Source of the DNA: Cordia subcordata
Lineage: Eukaryota; Streptophyta; Magnoliopsida; Boraginales; Cordiaceae
Length of the DNA stretch: 64,000 bases
NCBI GenBank assembly: GCA_028554755.1
Contig: JAPTOF010000003.1
Coordinates: forward strand, 10,177,501-10,241,500
Reading direction: 5' to 3'
A program made the position numbers and the translations under genes. The notes under the pieces were generated by a model. It saw nothing but the letters and a program-made list of their open reading frames with translations, was not told where the DNA came from and ran no database searches. How positions within the stretch are numbered: the first letter of the stretch is position 1; every line of letters begins with the position of its first letter. Below, in pieces: positions 54,341-64,000 of the stretch.

Positions 54341-57300
54341 GACCATCAGGAGAGGAAGTGAAAATGACCATAGAGGGAGCAAGCAAGTCAAAATCTGTTG
54401 AGGGGGGTGATGAAGTAAGACTAGGAGAATGCTCAACTAGAGGAAGAAGAGAAATAGAAAGAAAAGTCAGACTGTCACTAGTAGAAGGAGGAAGGGCTAC
54501 TCTTTTAAGTTCAATTCCATTCTTCCTCTGCTTTTTGTCGAATGAAACCTTTAGGACTAGACTTACTTAGCTTCTGAAACCTATGCGGCTAGGATGAGAC
54601 TACGGTCTCCAATCTCTTAATCCTTTGCTTTTTACCACTTCATTGGATCTTCAAGATAGGAAGAAGAATGAAAAATTCATACATTTGCTATCAAGAAGAG
54701 GAATATAAATATTTAAGTTCTCATAATAGTGCATCCTATTCTCTACATCTGAACTCGCATTCTTTCAAGTCCAAGATCAGCTTTAGAAGACAGAATGTTT
54801 GTTTTATCTCTTTATCTTCTTATCACTGACTTGTTTGTCTACCTTGCCTATTTCTATCCAATACCGTATAAGGTTAGAGGGTTGTAAGACAGGATCTTTG
54901 ACGTGGGATTCGCCGACATTGACCCCTTTTCCCTATTTGATTTGCCACATCTCAGGACTAATCATGCAAAAGGAAGGAGATTTAGAGCAGACCTAGAAGA
55001 CCGGAGATTTTGTATTATAGAGAGTAATGATCTAGATGAACTAGATTCAAAATCATTCCTTACCTAAATTGATATCAGTAGTATGAACTCTTCTTCCTAA
55101 CTTGGTACTCGACTTAACGGCTTAAAGCCTAATACTAAGGGAATCTAGTTTAAATGGATTGAGAGTAGCTTTTGTCCTGACTAATTGTTCTTTGTCTAAG
55201 TTTTCCCTTTACTTGTCTAATGAAAGAGTACTTGAAAGAATTGAAGGAAGCCATGGGATTAAGCACATTCAACATCAGGATCGGCTGTAGTAACCCCTAA
55301 TTTTTGTTTAGTATTTATTGGTTAGCTCCTCAACCTCTAGTCTTTTGATAATATGAGTGTAGGAAAGCTTTGAGAGCAAATCCTTATGTCTTTCAAATGC
55401 TTTCTCTGGGAGAGTTCATGCCTCTTTCTTCTTCTCGAGTGAAATAGCTTACTAATGCTCTATGCGCTAGCCTCTATGCCTTTCTTCATGATAATGCCCT
55501 TATGTTTGCACTGTGTGCTCTGTGAGTTCTAGCTAGGAAGCAAGCATAGCAAAGGAGCAAGAGTGTTAGCACGCTAATGCCTATTTAGCTGTCTTATTTA
55601 CTTATTCTTTTTCCACTTCCTATTCCCTTCCTCTTTAGCTGTAGTTGACTGTATTAGGAGTTTCTCCCCAAGACCTACTTCTTACTCTTTTCTTTCAATC
55701 AACATATGTTCTGTTTGATACCTCTATCTTTTCCTATCTTATATGACTTAGTCTTACATTTAGTCTTATAGTGAATGCCTAAGAAGGGAGGCTCTCGTGC
55801 TTGACTAGATAGAAGCACCAGTTTACTGCTTTCCATGTTGTAAGACAAAGCCAATTGAGAATATACTATGAATAGATAATAAGAAAAAGGCAATTTGACT
55901 CTATGAACTTTGGGCATGAAAGAAAGAAGAATATCCTTTGGTTTACCAAATGGTTAGTGGGCAGTGTACATTAATTTGAAGTTTCAACTAGGGTATAGTT
56001 TAAACAGAAGAAAAGTCCCTTTCATGGGTATTTAGTAGGCTTAAAGCCATTCAAGGAGGCAAAGTGGGTATAAAAGACAAATGTAGAGAAGGTGGTTTGA
56101 CCACTTCATCAATTAAGTTAATAGGTCCAGCTCAAATCTATATGCCTCCTTTTCCTTATCCCGTGGGATAACTCCACAGCACTAAGAAATGGCAAACCCC
56201 CGTAAGAGCTATGTGAAGCCTCATTGGTTAACTTCCTACTTTTCAAGATGGGTGTCTATATATCTTATTGTGTTGCATACCAGCGTTTTAGCGGGAACAG
56301 ATTTGTTGATAGATAGATGGTTTGGTATGTAGATAGACCGATGGACATTCATTGGCTTGGCCATATCAACAAAGATTCCTAGTTATGCCACCTTAACATC
56401 CAAAGGAAGAAAAATCATTATTAGGGTATGAGAATAACTTTCTCCTACAACAGCAAAGGACATTTAGTAGCAAAAAGCATTGGCACTTCTGCCTTCTAGG
56501 CTAGAACCCTCAAAGTTGGAAGAAGGGACAACCTAGCTCAATTGACAGATTAGTATTGTAGCCCTGCGTGTGCAATAATAAGGATGTAAACCTAAAGAAG
56601 AAGATGTTGATAGCAAGTGATTGATATCTAAAAGTCCATCATACTCTCTTTTCATGAAAGATAGGGTAGCAGGTCTTTTCTTATTCGTAGGGAGTGGAGG
56701 GTTTTCCTAAGAAGATGTAGCGGTGGCAATCATAAGGGAATTGTTGCCTGTTCCCCATTTAGGGATGGGGAAGACCTTGGTCTAAAAATGAAAGTGAGAG
56801 CGAGTTATTAGTCCTTAAAGAGTCCATTGTAGAGGACTTTTTAAAGTAAGAAGAGCTCTTTGTTGCTATAGGAAAGCCAGTGCATAAAGATTTATTCCCT
56901 TTGTCCTATGGCCTTTCCATCTAAGGGGGTGGATTCAGGCCAATAGTTCATGTTCCCTAGCCAAAATAAGGAAATCACATAGGACAACAAGTTTAGATCC
57001 ATCTGGGCAGTACTTCCACAAAGAATCATAGAAGTAAAAAAAAAACTAGCTCTACAACTGTTATTCATGGAACATCTACTTTTAAATGGAAATCCTACTG
57101 AACAAAGCACAAATAAGTAGATATTCGAGTCTAACTACTTTCACTAATGAAACCTGGTCAAATTGGTATTAAGTCATTTTCCTTTGTCAACATCAATTGA
57201 AATGTGAGAGTTGGGCTCTTTACCTTCTTTTTTGGCATACACTAGGGATTCCTTTAGATGGCCTTTTTGCTTAAGTCAGGACCCTGGGCTATGGAGCCTG

Positions 57301-57703
57301 GTTTGGTCCTACATTTGTGCCTAGTTTTCGAGACTTGTGTTCGTGATCAAGCGTGTGGGGACTGGTTGGGTGTATTCTACATAGAAATAGAAGGCACTAC
57401 TCCAAGGGAAGCAAGTAAAAACCATACATGGCATTAGTAGCGTAAAGAAGCTTCTAATCGACCCCATTAGTCAATTGAGCTACAAGCAATGAAGCTAGGG
57501 CAACTACTTCTACTATTTATTATAAAAATCAACCTTTGGTGCTCGGCCAAAGGCTACCCCTAATATAAGATTGTGCTATACTATTACTTTTGTGTAAGAC
57601 CTCTGCCAAAGGTCATGTTTCGATCTCCTCTTCTTCTTTTTCCTTTTTACTTTCTTATGGAATTGACTTATCATAGGCTACTATTCCTTCCCCATAGACT
57701 TAT
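54341..57703. other. Unassigned sequence, possibly transferred mitochondrial spacer
   Basis: About 3.4 kb with no gene I can support. GC is nearer 40% and there are few retroelement words. Because rps7 and mttB lie to the right and nad2 to the left, part of it could be old mitochondrial spacer. The small frames (for example 56892-57110) match nothing I recognise. Confidence 0.3.
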
Positions 57704-59650
57704 CATGGTTCGATAATAATACATGTGGTCTATCCTAGTCCAAATTTTAAAAAATACTACCAAGAAAATATGCTAGGAAAATAAAATAACCACATAACAC
57801 ACACAATAACATGCTTAAGAACATATAGAACATAACTAGTATTTGCACAATATGTAAATCTAACCTCTTGAAGCGTGGGGCCCTTGATGAAGCTAAAACT
57901 GTCACGAGCTTTGTTCCCACTCATGAACAAGGCCACCAAAAAAAATTTTTACTATAAGGATGTTGTAATATGCAGCTCCCTAGTCTTCTTCCCTATGGTT
58001 AAAGAGACTTTTCTTGAGACAATAGCCTCTTGTGTGGGAAGAAGCAAAGTAATATGGTCTTGAAAATCTAGAGTAAAAAACCACACAATAAGTGTGTAAT
58101 ATGTGTTGTAGTATTCTCTTGCCAAAATAGAAGAGATCAACTATAAAATTTTTAGATGCTAGAAATGATTAAAGGTCTTGCCTATTTATAGAAAAAGTTT
58201 GGCACCTAAACCTTGTAAACTTTCCATGTGGGAAACTTTTTCCTAGTAGTAAATGTTTGCCATATGTCATGGAAGTTACTTGTACAATTTGAATTCTTCA
58301 TGGAAATTACTTGTACAATTTGAATTCTTCATAGAAGTTACTTGTACAATTTGAATTCTTCATCTAGTAACTTTCTAGTACATGTCTTGGAAGATTGGGC
58401 CAAGCCTGTAATCCAAGCCCAACACATGGTCCATAATCCATGTGGAGGTCCAAGCCTAATAAGAAACCATCCAAGCCCAATTAGGTTATTTTGGACTCTA
58501 AAAAAAGCCCAAATCCAATTCCAATCTTTGGCCCAATAAGGCTACTACCACAATATGGAATTTGCTCTTTCAAGATTACTCTCTCAAAGTCATTTCAACT
58601 AGGGAAGGGACCAAGAAGACACAATTAACCTTGGCTTCCAAAAATAATAAAAAAATGTCCTTGCCCGATCTAGGCAACATAATAATTATTTTTAACTTCG
58701 ATCTACTCCACCATAAGATCAAAGTTGCACTCCAAGAATAATTGCTATTACCGAAAATCTTATCACAAAAGAATGTGAACTTTGTCTGTGACCTACTAAA
58801 TAACCGACCATAATGCCCCTCTATGTATACCCAGAGCTAAGACCGGTCCTTTGGCCTGTATACTATTACCTCCTTAGCTATATATATTTTTCCGTTAGGT
58901 TTCTTGTCCTATTCCCAACCATCTTTGGTCATGGAATCTCTTGATCTCGGGAGCAACCCTCAAGCCATATGACTGATACACCCATAAAAGCAGTATCACT
59001 AGATCTAGATTCGGATGATAAATATGGATAATCCCAAAGGGGGCACATAGATTCCATATTGCATATGCATGTTTCATTTAATTAGAACTTAGCACTCAAT
59101 GCACAAGACTGTTGATCATAATAAAGAAATATCTCATCCACAGTGAATCAAAGTACCAAACCCTAACTTCATCAGTTCATCCACATATGCTCAATATTAA
59201 GAGCAATGATCATTTAGTAGCAGGGAGTATCTTGTTTTCTTTCTTTGATAGTACATCTCTAGAAAACATACTCACAATAGTCTTGTCAAATACGTGACAC
59301 ACGTACTATTGAGACAAATCCAAAAAGTCCTCCAATGACCTAGGTAGATCACCCTCAATGAGGAGACTTGCTCAATATAACCTTATCCCGGTAGAGTTCC
59401 CAACATTACCATTCGGTTATGGACTTAATTTATGACGTGATTAAATCTAGACTTGGACCTACTGTGTGTCCACCCTCACTGTGCACCCAAGTCATTAGTT
59501 CAAGTCAAGGGACCTTTATACATACATCAATAAAACAAAGTAGAGATAATATGTAAGAAACTCATAATGCCATATAACAAAATGATTATACATTGTTTAA
59601 CCTCCAAAATATTATATACAAGTGAGCTTTAGGGCATACTAATCTTAACG
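57704..59650 (-). mobile_element. Solo LTR of the nested-copia family (third copy)
   Basis: On the minus strand it parallels the LTRs at 16418 and 23859 from end to end. Its right end ACTAATCTTAACG corresponds to the TGTTAGGATTAGT start, and its left end lies near TCGATAATAATACATGTGG. It is clearly more diverged than the other two are from each other. No internal sequence is adjacent. A triplicated GAAATTACTTGTACAATTTGAATTCTTCAT unit (58270-58360) is specific to this copy. No target duplication is clear. Confidence 0.88.
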
Positions 59651-61559
59651 TAAGGTCCTGTGGCTAATGATAGAAAGAAGCAGTCTTCTGAGTTAATGGT
59701 AGAAGTAGTAAAAGCATTGAAAGAAATGTTCTTGGTAGAGAGAAGGGATTTTCTGGACTAGCGAAGCATACAAAAGCTTGTGAGTGAAATTTGACCTATA
59801 CAAATAGAAAGGAAGCGATCTTAATGTCTTGATTCTATGTCCTATAGAGAGTGTATGGGCCTATGAGACAAGGAAGCCTTGCTTGAAAAAGTCAACAGAG
59901 TAATGGATTATTTGAATCCCCGTTGCTTTGTTAATAATAAAGAATGATAACCACAATAGTATGGGCTTATTGAATGACAGGTTTGACTGGCAATGGAAAG
60001 GATTTGGGTCAGCCAAATTAGATGATCCTGATTGCTACCTTGAGGGGAAATCACACATGAAAAAGAGTACGCAAAAAAGAACCTTTAGGTGCCAGGAGTG
60101 TGGCGTCCAGGCACATTTGCTTCAAATTGAGTACTAGCACACGCGAATGACCTATTTCGTCTAATTCAATAGGTGGATCCTCTTATCCCAAAAAAAAAAA
60201 AGTGGCTAGTGGATTTGGATAACCTTTTCTCCCTTCTACTTATAGTAGTTGATGTTATAATGATACTAAAGAGAACTAATTGAATTGGCTAAGAAGTAGC
60301 TTCAACCTGAGATGCCCGAAGTCTTCTCCTAGAGTCCTAAGAGAAAAGACTTATTTATGTCCTTACCACTTTGTGAAGTCAATAATCTAAGTAATGGGTA
60401 AGTGGTAAGACTAGAAAGAAGTAGCATTCTATCTGCTAGTGTAACCTTTCATTGGCTAACCATGCTGCAGATTCGAACCACAGGTTTTCCTTACGTGGTA
60501 AAAAGTCCCTGTCAAAATCATCTTCTATCAACCCGGATCCTTTCTATTAGTATCCTATGCATAATAAATACCCTAGTAGTGGCGGTCTCTCCGTACCGTA
60601 GTTTGATCTCAATCACAATGTTGTCGATAACTTATCTTTAAGGAAGAAAGGTTTCTCCCCTAAAGAAAGACATTCTTTCTACTAAAAAGAGGAGAATTCT
60701 CCTCGAAATGCTTTCCTTGTGCCTGATCCAGTTGGAGAAAGAACATATATTCTTGTTTTCATTTCAATCAAAATCCTGGGCATTTGAAATTTCCTTCTTT
60801 TGTTCCCATGTTTTCGTGGTAGGGGTCCTACTTTCCCTTTCGCCAACCATTGCCCTAAAACGTCTTCTTATTCTATGCAGCTTCGTTTATGCCCTTATCT
60901 CTTGGTATAGCGAGATAGTCTATGAAGGAAGAACTTTCTAGTAAAGAAGAAAATGAATTAATGAATAAGATAACAGATGAATGAATGAAAAAAGAAAGAG
61001 GAGCTACTTTCTCTTTATTTCTCATAAGTCCCAGTATAGCAAAGCTTGCCCTCGTTCCTTTTCTCTATACTTTACTTATATGCAACCTTTGTTTATGATG
61101 AAAACCAAGCCCACTGATCTTAGTTAGCTTTGCTCTTTTGGAGGTTTTAGGCAGGAAGTAGGCACTATTTTTTGGGCTCTTTTGGGTTGGGATTTCTCTA
61201 ATGTTATTCATAGAGACTCTCTTTCGGTAAACCTTCTTTCAAATTGTAAAACATTGAGAATATCGCAATAGATTACAGTCTTTACACTAGAGATAAATCA
61301 TTACAATAAAATTTCCTCAATCAAAAGTTACCCAGACAGGGAATTCAAAAATAAGTCACGGTCTTATACATCAAGTTTTTTATTCCTACTCTACAACAGA
61401 AAAGGGTTGCCTAACACAATAACTGCCATCTTCTTGAAGTTGCTCGTGCCCAGGCTAAACTCCCTCTATTCTTTGGGGCATAACATATTCCCACATCTAC
61501 TTATTGTATTGAATCAATAAAATGTCGACACTCGTGCTCTCTGGACAAGTCTCATCACA
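59651..61559. other. Unassigned sequence left of rps7
   Basis: No gene supported. A 77-codon hydrophobic frame at 60708-60941 has two or three possible membrane spans (FFCSHVFVVGVLLSL, LLILCSFVYALISW) and could be a fragment of a mitochondrial membrane protein, but I cannot place it in a family. Likely decayed transferred mitochondrial DNA. Confidence 0.3.
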
Positions 61560-61912
61560 AAGTTCTTGTTCATACTAAGCACACTTATTCTTTTCTCCCT
61601 CTCTGTAGCTTATATGTTGTTTGAGAGCTACTTCAAGGATCTAACGAGTAGCTAAGGTTTGTTGACGATCCCTGGCTACGATCCCAGGGGCTTCATAAAA
61701 TAGGACTTGTTGTTCATACTTTTTGCACTTCACACATGGGCTTTATATTCTCCATGGCGTCAACCATAAGTTTGCTTACATCACGTTCAGTTTGAGCTAG
61801 GCGATGAAAAGTTTGATAAACAATAGCACGAACTCTTGTTTTTCTTCCTTCTTTCACGCAAAATTCAACCAGCTTCTTAATCAATTGTTTTGTTCATGAT
61901 CCAAGCTCCCTA
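61560..61912 (-). pseudogene. rps7: Mitochondrial ribosomal protein S7 pseudogene
   Basis: The minus strand encodes [40 protein letters not shown] and [14 protein letters not shown]. After a frameshift follow PGIVARDRQQTLATR, a stop, and ILEVALKQHISYR. This is the plant mitochondrial type of uS7, not the plastid type. An upstream TGA and the internal stop and shifts show that it is dead. It lies on the same strand as mttB, 0.8 kb downstream, consistent with one transferred mitochondrial segment. Confidence 0.88.
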
Positions 61913-62714
61913 TATGGCTTATAATTTCTGAGCAATTAGTCGATGACGAGGACAAAAAAATTATATTATGCAATCGTTACTGTTCATCTTTATCAGCCAA
62001 CTCTGCTGTTTCCATTTTTTCTTTCATAGTTTACTGCTTGACTTAATATGTAAAGAAGACTACACTATCATCACCATTTTTTAGAAAAAGCCCCGACCAT
62101 ATTATGAATGAACAACTTCCTTATGAATCAAAAGGTCTTATTTTGTTTATTAAGTGTTTGAAGAAACGAGACTTTTTGCCTTGCCTTTCTAAGTCATCTA
62201 TAATTGTTTCTAAATGACGAAAACTATCCTGCTATTATTACTTAGGAGTGCTTTTGCACCCTTTTCTAGCCAAGAATGTAGTGGATCTAGTTAAGCCATG
62301 ATTTCCACTATTTGAACCTTGTCCTTAAAAAGGTCTTGGTCAAGCACGTGAGTCTTTTCCAAGTTCTCGTTGCTAATTTCTTTGCCCACCATTAGCCAAC
62401 ACTGGATATTATTTATTGAATCTCCCTTTATATGGTCGGCCTTCTTACTAGTCTGCCTCCTTTCTCTTGATGCAATATATTAATACTCGAGCTCCTGCTT
62501 TACTTGTGTTTTTCACTGACACTTGTCGGATATATCATTCATCCCGCTCCTAAGGTAAAGAGTATTTTGTGTGTTATAATCTTTATGGGAATGAATTGCC
62601 TATGTTGGTTTAAAATTGCTCAGGAATTTATTGATAATGACTTTGCCAAGTTTTAGGGGGCTATTCTTCTTTTTGGTCGATCAAGCCACTCTCTCTCATT
62701 CCACTCATCCACCC
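61913..62714. other. Spacer between rps7 and mttB pseudogenes
   Basis: About 0.8 kb without a supported gene; taken to be mitochondrial spacer because both neighbours are mitochondrial and on one strand. Confidence 0.4.
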
Positions 62715-63267
62715 CTATTCATAAACTTGTACAATCGATGCCACAAAGATAGCCAAATCTATTATCAAAGAAACAAGAAAATAGGTGACAATTTGGCACC
62801 AGATATCTGGAGGTACGGAAAGAACAGCTATGAGAAACGAAAAAACTATCAAAAAATGATAATTGTTTGTAGTGGTTTTTATAGAAAGACACTTTGGATC
62901 TGGCAAACGAATCATAATCATAGGTACTTAGGAGCATACTGATGGAAGGAATGAAATACAAATAGTTAACATAATATGGTCATAAATCTTAGGTTGTAAC
63001 TTGATCATGAGTGAATTTGTTGATGTTACACCCATGAAGTATAGAAAGTACCAAAGATTGAGAGCTAACTAGGGAGGACTTAAGAATAGGAACAAGAAAA
63101 AGCGAGAACCACTTAAATGGAAGAATCAATTGTATTTTGTCCTTCGTTCCCCATAGCAACTGGGGATAAAAAAGCACCAAATTTGATGACTTATTAAGGG
63201 AAAGATGAAGTGAGAGCATGTTTTTGAAGATGTTGCAACATATATCGAGAAGGCCTCCATTCATTAT
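62715..63267 (-). pseudogene. mttB: Mitochondrial mttB (tatC-like) pseudogene, 5'-truncated
   Basis: One reading frame on the minus strand runs about 184 codons, with in-frame stops but no frame change that I could see. It shows [63 protein letters not shown] and ends SIVQVYE. These match the membrane-spanning C-terminal two thirds of plant mitochondrial MttB, the TatC-related translocase subunit. The gene is cut at 63267 by a gypsy LTR. Stops include a CAA-to-TAA change (about 62930), as expected for decay of methylated nuclear copies. Confidence 0.9.
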
Positions 63268-63564
63268 TGATGTGTTGTGTTTTTTGTGTGCATTTATGTT
63301 GTTATTTGCCCATGTTTAAGGGGTGTTAAGTGCTCGTGAAGATGCATTAGTGTCGTACTTATGTTAAGAATAGGCTTAAGCATAAACAATTGTACATATT
63401 GAGTTTAAGAGACAATTGCTACATTAATTGCTTGTTTTCAATGATTTAGGTGAACTTTAAGTTAAGATTGAGATTAGACGGTGATGGGTAATGAAGATGG
63501 GAGATGCACGAGTCAAGGGGAGAAGATTGAAGGCTGAAAAGACAGAATGGAGGAAGAAAAGTTA

Positions 63565-63740
63565 GCTGGACGACCTAAAAGAAAAGCCGGTCGATCAGCT
63601 AGATTGACAGGCCACTCCAGCGAGCTACAAGAAAAGCCAGTTGACTCCCCCTCTAGAGCCGGTCAACCAACGAGTCCAGAGAGCATCACTTTGAAAGAAG
63701 GACGAGTTAAGAAAAGTAGCCGGTCGACTGGCTAGGTGGA
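63565..63740 (+). promoter_or_regulatory. GTCGAC-type module in U3 of LTR E
   Basis: GCCGGTCGATCAGC (63587), GCCAGTTGACTCC, GCCGGTCAACC and CCGGTCGACTGGC (core 63723) are interspersed with CACTCCAGCGAGC and GAGTCCAGAGAGCATC. The spacer words match those in LTR B and the copia leader. The TATA box follows about 35 bp later. Confidence 0.55.
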
Positions 63741-64000
63741 CTAGCTGTACGTAGCAGATGCTATAAAAACTTGACTTTTCAACTTTTAAAAGAGGAAGAT
63801 GCTTTTAGACCCATCACACAATCACACATTTTTCACCTAGATTCAAGCTTATTTGGATGATTCAAACTCAATTGGCTAGGTTGACTAGCTAGGTCGACTA
63901 GCTGTGCCCAGCAGATGCTATTAAAACTCGACTTTTCAGCATTTAAAAGGGGAAGATACTTTTAGACCCATTACACACACATACAAAATCCTAGCTATAC
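63730..64000 (+). repeat. About 143-bp tandem duplication of the LTR E promoter region
   Basis: GGCTAGGT...CTAGCTGT...GCAGATGCTAT(A/T)AAAA...GACTTTTCA...AAGATxCTTTTAGACCCAT recurs at 63873, so two TATA-like boxes (63761 and about 63919) lie in tandem. The copies have clearly diverged, and the second contains its own GTCGAC (63893). Confidence 0.85.

Larger units (their letters stand above)
63268..64000 (+). mobile_element. Ty3/gypsy LTR copy E, 5' part (runs off the window)
   Basis: It starts TGATGTGTTGTG inside mttB and follows the family leader, including TTTAGGTGAACTTTAAG. It carries a module (63565-63740), a TATA box CTATAAAA at 63761 and a tandem duplication that repeats module end, TATA region and CTTTTAGACCCATxACAC block (63730-63872 and 63873 onward). 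The 3' end is outside the window. Confidence 0.88.

Noticed and set aside
59928..60137. 69-codon ORF with a CxxC (CQECG)
   Set aside because: One CxxC pair alone is not a zinc finger and no family match could be seen.
1..64000. tRNA or rRNA genes
   Set aside because: I scanned for cloverleaf-type A/B boxes and conserved rRNA words and found only the tRNA-complementary primer sites of retroelements.

Overview
The window is nuclear DNA from an angiosperm, most likely a eudicot. It is AT-rich and built almost entirely of nested transposable elements. It carries plant Ty1/copia and Ty3/gypsy LTR retrotransposons primed by initiator tRNA-Met or a tRNA-Asp-like primer, a 14.1 kb CACTA (En/Spm) transposon, an L1-type LINE, MITEs, and decayed plant mitochondrial genes (nad2 exon 5, rps7, mttB/tatC). 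I see no intact host gene. The species cannot be named from the sequence alone.

Layout. 0.7-4.0 kb: 3' half of a decayed copia element, minus strand. 4.4-9.5 kb: a minus-strand gypsy LTR split by two plus-strand solo LTRs of the same superfamily. 9.6-11.25 kb: 3' end of another minus-strand copia. 11.25-33.47 kb: a long SIRE/Maximus-like copia element on the minus strand. It has an extra ORF after pol, and it is interrupted by a 9.3 kb copia element (16.4-25.75 kb), a small hAT-like element (29.0-29.7 kb) and a gypsy solo LTR (29.8-31.7 kb). 33.47-36.1 kb: one truncated and one complete gypsy LTR; the second is followed by a primer-binding site. 36.1-36.5 kb: mitochondrial nad2 sequence with a group II intron domain V. 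37.7-38.6 plus 52.7-53.2 kb: a minus-strand LINE, split by the CACTA element at 38,592-52,723, which itself holds a gypsy solo LTR. 53.2-54.3 kb: a palindromic MITE and a Tat/Ogre-type gypsy fragment. 54.3-63.3 kb: poorly assignable sequence containing a third copia LTR copy and, near its right end, rps7 and mttB pseudogenes. 63.3-64.0 kb: the start of another gypsy LTR, inserted in mttB.

How the parts relate. Insertion order can be read from who interrupts whom. The SIRE-like element landed in an older copia; the 9.3 kb copia then landed in its reverse-transcriptase region; gypsy LTRs and the hAT-like element entered its gag; a CACTA element entered a LINE; and a gypsy LTR entered the CACTA. 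Most coding remnants carry stops or frameshifts, so this is a graveyard rather than an active locus.

The two signals I find most worth pursuing are non-coding. (1) GTCGAC-centred palindromic arrays lie just upstream of TATA-like boxes in unrelated LTR families, and also in the leader of the 9.3 kb copia. (2) A 20-nt inverted-repeat motif (TTGGCTTTAAATCCAGCCAA and variants) recurs across gypsy LTRs with paired, stem-preserving substitutions.
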